Origin: Terriglobia bacterium | GTDB lineage: Bacteria; Acidobacteriota; Terriglobia; Bryobacterales; Bryobacteraceae | Length of the DNA stretch: 64,000 nt | Assembly (NCBI GenBank): GCA_020073345.1 | Contig: JAIQFI010000027.1 | Span: forward strand, 22,650-86,649 | Direction: 5' to 3' | Shown here: positions 23,504-32,805 of the stretch, in pieces | How the letters are laid out: the number at the start of each line of letters is the position of its first letter | How positions within the stretch are numbered: the first letter of the stretch is position 1 | Position numbers and translations under genes: made by a program | The notes under the pieces: generated by a model | Told to the model about the DNA's origin: nothing | Database searches by the model: none | The model's input: the letters and a program-made list of their open reading frames with translations, nothing else

Positions 23504-25683
23504 GCCGCCGCGGTCTCCGGCAGATTCATCAGTTTCGCTAGTGCGGGCCACCACGGAGTGGGCTGGAGGAACGGCCCCAGGTTCTGGACGAACGGCATGT
23601 CCCGCTGCTCGATCGCAAGCTCCGCCCATTTCGCGGCTCGATCGAGATCCCCGCACACGGCGTGAAAAATCACCAGTCCGCTGGCGGCTCCGGGCGCCGT
23701 GCCGGGCCCGAGCTTCTCGATCAAATGGTCTGCCTGGCTTGCGGCTCCCGTGCGCACCAGCAAGGCCGCGAGCTGTCCGATGACCGGGTTTGACCAAGGC
23801 ATCACAGCATTCGCCTTTCGAGTGACCGTCAGCGCTTCCTCAAACCTCCCCTGCTGCGCGCAAATGGAACCAAGCGTAGCCAACGCGTGCGGATAATTCT
23901 CATCGATCTCCAGGACGGCGCGCAATTCGGCCTCCACGTCATCCAGCCTTCCGGCGAGCCGGAGACCGCGAGCAAGTAACCACCGGTACATAAGGTTCAA
24001 CGGATCCCCCTGGAGTCCCCACTCCATCGCCTCCACCGCCTCCGCTGTGCGGCCAATCGGCAAGAGGTGATGGTTCCCGTACCAGAAGCGAATGTCGCGC
24101 GACGCAGGCTCGCGAGCCATCGCGAGGCGCCAGTGCCGTTCCGCTCCGGCCCAATCGTACTCATAGCCGCCGATACACACCGCCAGGATCGCGTGGGCCT
24201 CCGCCAGCGAAGGATCGACGCGCAGCGCCGCTTGTTCGGCTGCCAGCGCCAACGGGACCACCTCGCGCGCCAGCTTCAGGGAAAGGCTGGCTTGCATCGT
24301 GTAGTAAATACCGAGGAAGCTGTGCGCCAGGGCGAATTTCGGATCCAGCTCAATGGCGCGCTCCAGCAATTCCTTGAACCGCGGCAGCAGTTCCGGCCGC
24401 GCCCCGTTAAACCATAGGTCTCGAGCCTTAAGATATGCCTCGTAGGCGCGCAGCGCCGGCACGTGACGCTGGGCAGCGGGCTCCGGCGAGAGCTTCATCT
24501 GGAGAGCCGCCGCGATGGCTCGCGTGATCTCGTCTTGTATCGCGAAGATGTCCGTCAACTCGCGGTCGTATCGCTCCGACCACACATGAAAACCGTCCGC
24601 AGCCTTGATGAGCTGCGCCGTGACTCGGATGCGATTGCCCGCCCTCCGGACGCTCCCCTCTAGAATATGCTCGACGTTCAGCCTCCTGCCGATCTCTCCG
24701 AATTCGACGTCCTTTCCCCGGAAGAAGAAGGAGGACGTGCGAGCGGTCACCTTCATGCCGGGCACGTTGGCCAGCACATTGATGATCTCCTCGGCCAGAC
24801 CGTCGCCGAAATACTCGTTCTCTTTGTCCGCGCTCATGTTCGCGAACGGCAGCACTGCAATGGAGGGCTGCTGCTGGGACACGCTGCCGGCCTGCCCAGC
24901 CTGTTCCAGTGCCTTCCTCACCTCGGCCATGGTCTGAAAGCGTTGCGTCGCCTGCTTCGCCAGACACCGCCTGACGATGCGTTCCAGCGCTTCCGGCGCA
25001 GCGAGCGGTGCAGGCTCATCCTTCACAATCGCCGCCAGGGTCGCCATCGGAGTATCCCCGCTAAAGGCGCGCTTCCCGCTCAACATCTCGTACAACACTA
25101 GGCCGAAGGAGAAAATGTCCGATCGCGTGTCAACGGCCAGCCCCTGTGCTTGCTCCGGCGACATGTAGGCCACTGTGCCGACCACAACTCCCGCCTCGGT
25201 CAGCCCCACCGTCAGCGTCGAGAAGGTATCGCCCCGCGGACCCGGCTCCTCCAACTTCGCCAGTCCGAAGTCGAGCAGCTTGGCCTCACCCTTTCGCGTG
25301 ATCAGAATGTTTCCAGGTTTCAGGTCGCGGTGTATGATGCCTTTGGAGTGCGCTTCCTCGAGGGCCCCCGCGATCTGAATCGCGAGTCGCACGGCGTCGT
25401 CGACCAGCAGAGGCCCCTTCAGCGGTTTGCCTTCGACATGCTCCATCACCAGATAATCCACGCCGGCGTCGTAGATCTGGCAGATATGCGGATGATTCAG
25501 CGCAGCGATCGCGCGGGCTTCACGCTGGAATCGTTCGGCGTGCTCACTCTTTAGCCGCTTGATGGCGACCACGCGGCCCAGGCGCGTATCCCGAGCTTTC
25601 CACACCTCGCCCATCCCGCCCGCGCCGATCGCGCCGATCAGCTCGTAAGGCCCGAGTTGCTCGCCGGCCCGCCAAGCGGTCAT
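23500..25683 (-). CDS. Soluble Ser/Thr protein kinase with TolB-like and TPR domains
   Basis: A 727-residue Hanks-type kinase. The catalytic domain spans about 12-265: glycine loop GAIGAGGMGEVW, Lys42 (AIKRLK), HRDLKPGN with Asp120, DFG 138-140 and MSPEQ activation segment. A TolB-like N-domain (about 275-415, PSIAVLPFANMS and ILEGSVRRAGNRIRV) and TPR-type helical repeats follow (to about 720). There is no transmembrane helix between kinase and sensor parts, so the whole protein should be cytosolic. It is a tandem paralogue of the gene upstream and its ATG overlaps that gene's final stop as ATGA. Substrate unknown. Confidence 0.93.
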   Translation of the reverse strand: MTAWRAGEQLGPYELIGAIGAGGMGEVWKARDTRLGRVVAIKRLKSEHAERFQREARAIAALNHPHICQIYDAGVDYLVMEHVEGKPLKGPLLVDDAVRLAIQIAGALEEAHSKGIIHRDLKPGNILITRKGEAKLLDFGLAKLEEPGPRGDTFSTLTVGLTEAGVVVGTVAYMSPEQAQGLAVDTRSDIFSFGLVLYEMLSGKRAFSGDTPMATLAAIVKDEPAPLAAPEALERIVRRCLAKQATQRFQTMAEVRKALEQAGQAGSVSQQQPSIAVLPFANMSADKENEYFGDGLAEEIINVLANVPGMKVTARTSSFFFRGKDVEFGEIGRRLNVEHILEGSVRRAGNRIRVTAQLIKAADGFHVWSERYDRELTDIFAIQDEITRAIAAALQMKLSPEPAAQRHVPALRAYEAYLKARDLWFNGARPELLPRFKELLERAIELDPKFALAHSFLGIYYTMQASLSLKLAREVVPLALAAEQAALRVDPSLAEAHAILAVCIGGYEYDWAGAERHWRLAMAREPASRDIRFWYGNHHLLPIGRTAEAVEAMEWGLQGDPLNLMYRWLLARGLRLAGRLDDVEAELRAVLEIDENYPHALATLGSICAQQGRFEEALTVTRKANAVMPWSNPVIGQLAALLVRTGAASQADHLIEKLGPGTAPGAASGLVIFHAVCGDLDRAAKWAELAIEQRDMPFVQNLGPFLQPTPWWPALAKLMNLPETAAA

Positions 25684-27806
25684 GAAGCCGCCTCCGGCAG
25701 GTTCATCATTTTCGCCAGCTTGGGCCAGTGGGGACTGCAGACGAGAAGATCACCGAACATGTGAGGGAAGATCCAAGGCGCTCTGGTATCGCGCTGCGCA
25801 ATGATTTTCTCGAACCAAAGCGCGGCCAGATCGATTTCCGAGCGCACCATATGATATGCGAAGAACCCGCCCGGTGCGCCGAACGCTGTGCCGTCCCCGA
25901 GTGTTTCAAGCAAATGTTGCGCGCGGCTTGCGTCGCCCGTGCGCTCCAGAATTCCGGCGAGTAGTCCGGGCATGCTCGGGTTTCAGGGCGCCAAGGAATA
26001 CGCCTTTTCCGTAAATGCTAGCGCTTCGGCTAGCTGCCCTTGTACCATGCGAAGAGCGCCCAACCACCCATAGGGAAGCCAAAAGTTCTCGTCGAGTTCG
26101 AGGACTTGCCGCTGAATCGCCTCCCCTTCACTCAATCTGCCGACGGCCAACAGGCGCCATCCCAAGGATGCGCGGAACAGGAGGTTGAGGGGATCCTCCT
26201 GAAGCGCCCGCTGGATCTCCTGATCGGCTTCGATCCCGCGGTTCAGCGGCGAAAGATAGAACCCGCTGTAGAAGTAGCGCACCATAGGTGGAATCGGCTC
26301 GTGCGCCATAGCCAGGCGAAATTGCCGTCCGGCCTCGTTCCAGTCGTAATCGATCACCGAGGCCATGGCCAGAACAGCGTGCGCGTCCGGCAGCGACGAA
26401 TCGATCTCCAGGGCTTTCCGCGCTTCCGCGCTCATCAAGGCGGCCGCTTCTCGCGGAGGGATTTTGTTCTCGGTAACCAGCGTGAAGAAACACCAGCCCA
26501 GATCGCTGTGGGCGAGCGCGAATCCCGGATCGATCGCAACCGCCCGCTCCAGACACTCCCGAGCCTTGGCCGCTGAGTCCGGGGTCCACCTTTGCAGATA
26601 ATGCCGGGCCTTCAAAACCTCTTCATACGCCGCCAGCTTGGGTGTGTACTTTCGCGGCGCAGCGGACAGCTTGACCTGCAGCGCCGCGGCGATGGCGGCC
26701 GCAATTTCATCCTGCACGGCGAACACATCGGCGAGTTCCCGGTCGTAACGTTCCGACCAGAGATGGCTGCCGTCGGCGGCGGTGATTAACTGCGCGTTCA
26801 CCCGGATGCGGTTGCCGGCTTTTCGAACGCTGCCTTCCAGGATGTTGGTCACGCCCAGCGCTTCGGCGATCTTGCGGATATCGGTCTGTTGTCCCTTGAA
26901 CGCGAAAGCCGACGTGCGCGCGATCACTTTCAGGCCGGGCACATGGGTTAGAGAATTGATAATCTCCTCCGCCAGGCCGTCACTGAAGTATTCGTTGTCC
27001 TTGCCGGGACTCATGTCTGCGAACGGCAGCACCGCGATCGAGAGCTGCTCCGCGGGTCGGGCATGCCCGATTCCTACCAGAGCCGCATGCACTTCCGTCA
27101 TCGTCTGGAACCGCTGAGCGGGTTCCTTCGCCAGACACTTCATCACAAGTTCCGAGGCGGGCGACTTCAGCGGCTGCGGATCGTCGCGCAGTAGCTCCGC
27201 CAGACTGTTGAAAGCCCGGCGGCCGGCAAGCAACTCATAGAACACCAGCCCAAAGCTGAAAATGTCGCAACGCGCATCGAGCGGTTTGCCTTCAGCCTGC
27301 TCTGGAGCCATGTAAGCCGGCGTGCCCGAGACCCCGATTGTCTGGGTTACAGACTGACCCGCTGAATCTCCGGTCAGCTTCGCCAATCCGAAGTCGAGCA
27401 GTTTGGTGGAGCCCTTGGAGGTGACCAGGATGTTCGCGGGTTTCAGGTCGCGATGCAGGATTCCGTGCGCGTGTGCTTCTTCCAGCGCCCCAGCGATCTG
27501 TATCGCTAGCCGCACGGCCTCCTCCGTCGGCAAGGGGCCGTGGACGGGCTTCCCTTCGACGTACTCCATTACCAGGTAATCCGGCCCGATATCGTGCAGC
27601 GTGCAAATATTCGGATGGTTCAGCGCGGCGATGGCGCGCGCCTCCTGATCGAACCGGGCCGTATGCTGCCCCTTGAGCCGCTTGATGGCGACAATGCGAT
27701 CCAGCCGCGTGTCGCGAGCTTTCCACACCTCACCCATCCCGCCCGCGCCGACTGGCGCCAGCAGCAGATACGGGCCGAGCTGGATACCGGTTGCCCACGC
27801 TGCCAT
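25680..27806 (-). pseudogene. Ser/Thr protein kinase with TolB-like and TPR domains, interrupted by an in-frame TGA
   Basis: This paralogue of the downstream kinase would be a 708-codon gene. Kinase motifs are intact (GPVGAGGMGEVW, AIKRLK, HRDLKPAN, DFGLAKL), followed by a TolB-like domain (LSIAVLPFADMS) and TPR repeats. An in-frame TGA at 25985-25983 stops translation after 607 residues (..AYSLAP). The same frame continues without shift for 100 codons with sequence matching the end of its paralogue (NPSMPGLLAGILERTG here, NPVIGQLAALLVRTG there). The paralogue has MPWSNP where this gene has AP-stop-NP, so a TGG Trp to TGA change is the simplest explanation. The kinase is probably still made without its last TPR helices. 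TAGAAT lies 9 nt before the ATG. Confidence 0.85.
25983..25985 (-). other. In-frame nonsense codon in the kinase gene
   Basis: TGA on the minus strand, in the same frame as the preceding 607 and the following 100 codons. Either a real mutation, a sequencing error, or a decoded TGA. Confidence 0.8.
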
Positions 27807-27815
27807 GGTCCTTCG

Positions 27816-27821
27816 ATTCTA
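27816..27821 (-). promoter_or_regulatory. Candidate -10 box (TAGAAT) of the kinase pair
   Basis: TAGAAT on the minus strand ends 9 nt before the ATG at 27806 without an intervening Shine-Dalgarno. It overlaps the left end of the 18-bp palindrome. Confidence 0.45.
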
Positions 27822-27837
27822 GCGGAGCGCTCCGCTA
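27820..27837. promoter_or_regulatory. Perfect 18-bp palindrome between divergent kinase and DUF423 genes
   Basis: TAGCGGAGCGCTCCGCTA reads identically on both strands. It fills the middle of the 43-bp intergenic space and its ends overlap the two candidate -10 boxes, so a protein bound here would block both promoters. Confidence 0.5.
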
Positions 27838-27841
27838 TTCT
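27836..27841 (+). promoter_or_regulatory. Candidate -10 box (TATTCT) of the DUF423 gene
   Basis: TATTCT ends 8 nt before the ATG at 27850, overlapping the right end of the palindrome. No usable ribosome binding site is present. Confidence 0.4.
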
Positions 27842-27849
27842 GTAAAAGG

Positions 27850-28227
27850 ATGAACTGGACCGCTGCCGCCGCTATCATGCTCGCGCTAGCGGTTTCCATC
27901 GGCGCGTTCGGAGCCCACGGATTGCAGGGCCGCCTGGACACCTACTCGCTGGGCGTTTACGAAAAGGGCGTGTTCTATCATTTCATCCACGGACTGGGGA
28001 TGCTGGCGGTGCCCTTGCTGGTTCGTGCGGGCTTGATCTCAAAGTCTGCAGGCGCGTGGGCAGGCTGGCTGCTGCTGGCGGGGATCGTGCTGTTTTCCGG
28101 CAGCCTGTACGCTCTGGCGATCACGGGCATGCGGACGCTCGGCGCGATCACTCCATTCGGCGGCGCTTCGTTTATCGCCGCGTGGGTGGTGATTGCGGTT
28201 TGCGCGTTACTGTCACGCAGGGGTTAA
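27850..28227 (+). CDS. DUF423 family membrane protein
   Basis: A 125-residue integral membrane protein with four hydrophobic helices and the DUF423 pattern: GAFGAHGL near the N-terminus, an [11 protein letters not shown] helix and [12 protein letters not shown] near the C-terminus. The family (YgdD in E. coli) is widespread and uncharacterised. A TATTCT box lies 8 nt upstream, so the mRNA may be leaderless. The 3' end overlaps the convergent epimerase gene by 15 bp. Confidence 0.9.
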   Translation: MNWTAAAAIMLALAVSIGAFGAHGLQGRLDTYSLGVYEKGVFYHFIHGLGMLAVPLLVRAGLISKSAGAWAGWLLLAGIVLFSGSLYALAITGMRTLGAITPFGGASFIAAWVVIAVCALLSRRG

Positions 28228-29151
28228 TCTCGATTTGAAGTACGCCACCGTTTCCCGCAGCCCATCTTCCAGGTTTACTTTCGGCTCCCACCCGAGCACT
28301 TTTTTCGCTTTGGCGATATTCGGCTGCCGCCGCTTGGGATCGTCAGACGGCAGAGGCTGGTGCACGATCGGCGCCTTGATCCCCATCAACCGTTGAATTC
28401 GCTCCGCAAACTCCAGGATGGTGAGCTCCACGGGATTGCCGAGGTTCACGGGTAAACGTTCCTCGGAGTTCGCCAGCCGGACCAGTCCCTCGACCATGTC
28501 GGAAACGTAGCAAAAACTGCGGGTCTGCGAGCCGTCGCCGAACACCGTCAGCGGCTGGCTGCGCAGCGCCTGATCCAGGAACGCCGGCACCACGCGTCCG
28601 TCGTCCAGTGCCATGCGGGGACCGTAAGTATTGAAGATCCGCGCTATGTTCGTGCGCACACCGTGTGTTCGGTGGTATGCCATGGTGACCGCTTCCGAGT
28701 AACGCTTGCTCTCGTCGTAACACGAGCGAAGCCCCACCGGATTGACGTTGCCCCAGTACGTTTCCACCTGGGGATGCTCCAGCGGATCGCCGTAGCATTC
28801 CGACGTCGACGTCACCAGGAACCGCGCGCCGTCGCGGCGGGCGATCTCCAGCATGTTGCGCGTTCCGGTCGATCCGGATTCGAGCGTTTCGATGGGATAT
28901 GCCAGATAAAACTTCGGGCTCGCCAGCGACGCCAGATGCCAGACGTGATCGAACTTGCCCGGCTCGGCAATGGGTTTCGTGACGTCGAACTTGCGAAAGC
29001 TGAACTTCGCTTTGCTCTCTAAGTGTTCGATGTTGCGTTCCGAGCCCGTGATCAGGTTGTCGAGACCCACCACTTCGCCGCCATCGGCCAGCAGCCGGTC
29101 GCATAAATGGGAGCCGATGAAACCCGCAGCCCCGGAAACAAGATGACGCAT
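28213..29151 (-). CDS. UDP-glucuronate decarboxylase-like extended SDR
   Basis: A 312-residue NAD-dependent nucleotide-sugar enzyme. The Rossmann motif GAAGFIGSH (about 8-16), the STSECYG strand, the catalytic YDESK (about 145-149) and [10 protein letters not shown] are those of UDP-xylose synthase-type decarboxylases, which turn UDP-glucuronate into UDP-xylose; SDR epimerases share most of these. No glycosyltransferase operon surrounds it. TAGAAT lies 8 nt before the ATG and there is no Shine-Dalgarno. It diverges from the Fe-S protein gene. Confidence 0.88.
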   Translation of the reverse strand: MRHLVSGAAGFIGSHLCDRLLADGGEVVGLDNLITGSERNIEHLESKAKFSFRKFDVTKPIAEPGKFDHVWHLASLASPKFYLAYPIETLESGSTGTRNMLEIARRDGARFLVTSTSECYGDPLEHPQVETYWGNVNPVGLRSCYDESKRYSEAVTMAYHRTHGVRTNIARIFNTYGPRMALDDGRVVPAFLDQALRSQPLTVFGDGSQTRSFCYVSDMVEGLVRLANSEERLPVNLGNPVELTILEFAERIQRLMGIKAPIVHQPLPSDDPKRRQPNIAKAKKVLGWEPKVNLEDGLRETVAYFKSRLTPA

Positions 29152-29159
29152 GCTCTAAC

Positions 29160-29165
29160 ATTCTA
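29160..29165 (-). promoter_or_regulatory. Candidate -10 box (TAGAAT) of the SDR gene
   Basis: TAGAAT on the minus strand, 8 nt before the ATG at 29151, without a ribosome binding site between. Confidence 0.45.
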
Positions 29166-29184
29166 CCCGGTTGACCCCGCATGC

Positions 29185-29190
29185 TACATT
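29185..29190 (+). promoter_or_regulatory. Candidate -10 box (TACATT) of the Fe-S oxidoreductase gene
   Basis: TACATT ends 11 nt before the ATG at 29202 and overlaps the first codons of a longer frame from 29181, which supports the downstream start. Confidence 0.4.
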
Positions 29191-29201
29191 TTTGGGTGAC
29201 C

Positions 29202-31016
29202 ATGTTTGAGAGGTTGCTGCTCGCCGTATTGTTGGCCGCGTCCCTCGCCGGATTCTGGTGGCGCTTCGGCGCCGTGCTCCGCAGGATCCGCGCGGCTAAG
29301 CCGGATGCCGATTTCTCGCTGCTTCCCATCGGCCCGCGAATTCGCGAGCTGGTCTGGGAAGTGATGCTCCAGGCCAAGGTCATCCGCGAGCGGCCTCTGC
29401 CCGGCCTGGCCCACGCCCTCGTGTTCTGGGGATTCTGCGCCTTCTCCCTGGTCACGCTGAATCACATCGCGATCGGTTTCGGCGGAGCCTTTTTATCCCC
29501 TGGCAGCTTCTACTTCCAACTGGCGGCCGTATTCGCAGTCCTGGTGGCGATCTCAATCTCGGCACTATTCGTCCGCCGGTTCATCCTGCGCCCGAGGTGG
29601 CTCGGCGAGCTTTCGTACCAGTCCGGCGTAATCGCTTTTCTGATTCTGGCGCTCATGCTGACCTACCTGGCGGCGTTGCGGATGGCCGATTCCAAACTGT
29701 TGTGGTGGTCCCACACTGCGGCGTCGCTCGTGTTTCTTCCTTTGATCCCGCACACCAAACATCTGCACCTGGTGTTAAGCCCGTTTTCGATATTCCTCTC
29801 GCGCGGCGGCTTCGCCAAAATTCCGCCGCTCGCCGACGATGAAGACTTCGGCCTCGACACCGGCAAGGACTTGACGCAGATCGCCGCCCTGCAGGCCTAC
29901 TCTTGCGTCGAGTGCGGCCGTTGCACCGAACACTGTCCGGCCAACAACACCGGCAAGATTCTCGATCCCAAGAAGATCGCGCTGGGCGTGCGCGGCTACC
30001 TGAATGAGTTCGGGCCGGCATCAGAAGAGCCGCTTTTCGGCAAACATCTCTCGCAAGAAGCTGCGTTCCAATGCACCACCTGCGGCGCGTGCGAATACCA
30101 GTGCCCGGTGGGCGTCGAACACGTTCCCATCATCGTGGGGCTACGGCGCGGCGCGGTGAATACCGGCAAGTGGGAGGACAGCTACGGCACCAAGTTGTTT
30201 CTCGCGCTCGAGCGCAACGGGAACGCGCTCGGCTTCAGTTCCGCCGAACGCGACAAGTTTATCGCCAGGGAACAGTTGCCGATCTTCGACGGAACGCAGG
30301 AGTACTGCCTGTGGCTCGGCTGCATGGGCGCCTACGATCCGCAGGGCCGCGAGATCATCACCGCCTTCGCCCGTGTGATGAAACACCTAGGGACCACTTT
30401 CGGCGTTCTGCAGAAAGAGAAATGTACCGGCGATCCCGCACGTCGCTTGGGCAACGATCTCGTGTTCCAGCAGCTCGCCGAATCGAATCTCGAAGCGCTG
30501 AAGCAGAGCAAGACGACCAAGATCGTTTCCATCTGCCCGCATTGCGTTCGCACCATCTCCACTGATTGGCAGGAATACGGTCAAGCCCCACCCATCGAAC
30601 ATCACAGCGAATTCATGGCGCGCCACATCGACCGGCTGCCTCAGTCTAAGGGCGAAGATATCGTCTATCACGATCCCTGCTATCTGGGCCGTTACCGCAA
30701 CGTGTATGACCAACCTCGAGCGGTGCTCGCTCGATCCGGTGAAGTCTTGGATCCCCCGCGTGCACGCGAACGAAGCTTCTGTTGCGGCGCCGGCGGCGGC
30801 CTCGCATTTCTGGGCGAAGAGCAAGGCGAGCGCGTCAGTCACAATCGTGCACGCGAGTTAGCAGCGACGGGAGCAGGCACCGTGGCGGCGGCATGCCCCT
30901 TCTGCAACACCATGTTTCGCGATGCTCTCGCGGCCGTGTCACCGGCGCCGCCGAAGTTATTAGACATCGCTCAGATCGTGGCCGCCTCACTTCCCACCAA
31001 GAGTGAGATCCTATGA
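29202..31016 (+). CDS. Membrane-bound heterodisulfide-reductase-like Fe-S oxidoreductase
   Basis: A 604-residue fusion. The N-terminal about 200 residues hold five hydrophobic helices with His residues (HTAASL, HTKHLHLVL) like the cytochrome b / NarI-type subunit. Two 4Fe-4S motifs follow (CVECGRCTEHCP near 235 and CTTCGACEYQCP near 291) and then two CCG (cysteine-rich) domains: CLWLGCMG / CPHC and DPCYLGR / FCCGAGGG / CPFCN. This layout matches HdrDE- or GlpC-like electron-transfer proteins that pass electrons between quinones and an unknown partner; comparable proteins sit beside FAD-linked dehydrogenases or electron-transfer flavoproteins, none of which is here. The stop overlaps the GH3 start as ATGA. 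Confidence 0.9.
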   Translation: MFERLLLAVLLAASLAGFWWRFGAVLRRIRAAKPDADFSLLPIGPRIRELVWEVMLQAKVIRERPLPGLAHALVFWGFCAFSLVTLNHIAIGFGGAFLSPGSFYFQLAAVFAVLVAISISALFVRRFILRPRWLGELSYQSGVIAFLILALMLTYLAALRMADSKLLWWSHTAASLVFLPLIPHTKHLHLVLSPFSIFLSRGGFAKIPPLADDEDFGLDTGKDLTQIAALQAYSCVECGRCTEHCPANNTGKILDPKKIALGVRGYLNEFGPASEEPLFGKHLSQEAAFQCTTCGACEYQCPVGVEHVPIIVGLRRGAVNTGKWEDSYGTKLFLALERNGNALGFSSAERDKFIAREQLPIFDGTQEYCLWLGCMGAYDPQGREIITAFARVMKHLGTTFGVLQKEKCTGDPARRLGNDLVFQQLAESNLEALKQSKTTKIVSICPHCVRTISTDWQEYGQAPPIEHHSEFMARHIDRLPQSKGEDIVYHDPCYLGRYRNVYDQPRAVLARSGEVLDPPRARERSFCCGAGGGLAFLGEEQGERVSHNRARELAATGAGTVAAACPFCNTMFRDALAAVSPAPPKLLDIAQIVAASLPTKSEIL

Positions 31017-32779
31017 ACATGCGAGCTGTCCGGCTGATCGCAGCATTGCTGACCGCTGTGACCGCCTTCGCCGCATCAAAAACTCCCAAACCTAAGCCCG
31101 CTCCGCTCACCGCCGATCAACGCGCGGCGCAAGCCTTGATGAGGCCCATGAGTTTGCGCGATAAGGTCGCGCAGCTGGTAATCGTCGTCTCCAATGGCGA
31201 CGTCTACAGCACCAAGTCACCGGATTACGAGAAGTTCCGCCACTGGGTCGCCGATCTGCGCGTCGGCGGCATCATCGTCAACAACGCGTCACAAAACGGA
31301 CTGGTTCGCAACGCCGAGCCTCATGCCATGGCGCTGTTTCTGAACCAGATGCAGAGGCTGGCGAAGACTCCCCTGCTGGTCGCCTCCGACTTCGAGCGCG
31401 CCGCTTCCATGCGCGTCACCGGCGGCACGCGTTTCCCGCACAGCATGGCCTTCGGCGCGGCGGACGATCTTGCCGCCACCAGGTATGAGGGCTTGGTCGC
31501 CGCACGCGAGGCTCGTGCGCTGGGCATTCACTGGATCTTCGCGCCTGTAGCCGATGTCAACAATAATCCACTGAACCCGATCATCAACCTGCGCTCCTAT
31601 GGCGAGAATCCGGAAAAGGTATCGCGCCACGTGGCCGCGTTCATCGAAGGCGCGCATTCCGACCCCGCCAACCGTGTCCTGGTCACCGCGAAACATTTCC
31701 CAGGGCATGGCGATACCGATGTGGATAGCCACCTCGGTCTGCCGCGTCTCGAAGTCCCGCGCGAACGTCTCGACGCCATGGAGCTGAAGCCGTTCGAGGC
31801 GGCCATCATGCGCGGCGTCGATTCCATCATGACCGCGCACATGGCGGTACCGGCGCTGGACCCTTCCGGCATGCCTGCCACCGTATCGCGAAGTGTGCTC
31901 ACCGCACTGCTGCGCGACGAGCTCAAGTTCAATGGCCTGATCGTCACCGACTCGATGGCCATGCAGGGCCTGTCCATGCTGTTCGACAGCGGCGAGGGCT
32001 CAGTGCGTGCCGTGATCGCGGGCGCGGACGTGCTGCTGATGCCCCCGGATCCCGACAAAGCCATCCGCGCGGTGGTGGGCGCCGTGGAGGACGGCCGCAT
32101 CTCTCGCCAGCGGCTGGAGCAGAGCGTTGTGCGTGTGCTCACCGCGAAGATTGCGCTCGGGTTGAGTAGTAAAAAGAAGCTGGTCAACCTGGACGCGATT
32201 TCCGACGTCCTGGACTCGCCCCAAGCCGTCGAGAGAGCCCAGGCCGTCGCCGATCACGCGGTCACGCTGATCCGCAACGACCGCGACCTGCTTCCACTAG
32301 CCGCGTCAAGCCGCCCTTGCCTGATCGTGGTAACCGAGCTGCGCATCTCGCAATTCGGTCAACGGACTATGCAGGAATTTCGGCGCCGCGTGCCCAACGG
32401 ACGCGTGGTGGCACTCGATACTTCACTGCCTCTCGCCGCCCTCGAAGCCACCGCTGGCGACATGACCGCGTGTTCGGCGATCGTCGCGGCATCCTTCGCC
32501 TCCGTCTCCGCCGATCTGAAGGACGTCAAGCCATTTCTCACAGCGCTGTCCATGAGCCCCGTGCCGCTGGTGCTGCTGCCGTTCGAGAATCCTTACCTGT
32601 TGACGAGTATCCCGAACGCAACCGCCTTCGTCACCACGTTCAGCTCGTCGCTGCCCTCGGAAATAGCCGCCGTCAAGGCGCTGTTCGGCGAGATCCCGAT
32701 CACAGGACACACGCCTGTGACGATTCCGGGTTTCGCCCAGCTTGGCGACGGCATCCAGTTACCGGCGCGAGCCCGCTAA
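31013..32779 (+). CDS. Exported glycoside hydrolase family 3 (NagZ-like) with C-terminal domain
   Basis: A 588-residue exported enzyme: signal peptide to about residue 22 (FAA-SK), then the GH3 barrel with the NagZ signature KHFPGHGDTDVDSHLGLP, which supplies the His/Asp acid-base pair of beta-N-acetylglucosaminidases, and the nucleophile Asp in VTDSMAMQGL. A second alpha/beta domain (about 400-588) is present, as in longer two-domain GH3 enzymes. A role in cutting GlcNAc from peptidoglycan or chitin fragments is likely. The signal peptide places it in the periplasm, unlike cytosolic NagZ. It overlaps the Fe-S gene by 4 bp. Confidence 0.9.
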   Translation: MNMRAVRLIAALLTAVTAFAASKTPKPKPAPLTADQRAAQALMRPMSLRDKVAQLVIVVSNGDVYSTKSPDYEKFRHWVADLRVGGIIVNNASQNGLVRNAEPHAMALFLNQMQRLAKTPLLVASDFERAASMRVTGGTRFPHSMAFGAADDLAATRYEGLVAAREARALGIHWIFAPVADVNNNPLNPIINLRSYGENPEKVSRHVAAFIEGAHSDPANRVLVTAKHFPGHGDTDVDSHLGLPRLEVPRERLDAMELKPFEAAIMRGVDSIMTAHMAVPALDPSGMPATVSRSVLTALLRDELKFNGLIVTDSMAMQGLSMLFDSGEGSVRAVIAGADVLLMPPDPDKAIRAVVGAVEDGRISRQRLEQSVVRVLTAKIALGLSSKKKLVNLDAISDVLDSPQAVERAQAVADHAVTLIRNDRDLLPLAASSRPCLIVVTELRISQFGQRTMQEFRRRVPNGRVVALDTSLPLAALEATAGDMTACSAIVAASFASVSADLKDVKPFLTALSMSPVPLVLLPFENPYLLTSIPNATAFVTTFSSSLPSEIAAVKALFGEIPITGHTPVTIPGFAQLGDGIQLPARAR

Positions 32780-32782
32780 AAT
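32777..32782 (+). promoter_or_regulatory. Candidate -10 box (TAAAAT) of the aldo/keto reductase gene
   Basis: TAAAAT overlaps the GH3 stop codon and lies 23 nt before the ATG at 32806, giving a leader of about 17 nt. Confidence 0.35.
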
Positions 32783-32805
32783 CGTTTTGGAATACAAAAG
32801 AGACC

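Noticed and set aside
32317..32805. Upstream extension of the aldo/keto reductase frame
   Set aside because: It lies within the GH3 gene in another frame; reductase homology begins exactly at ATG 32806.
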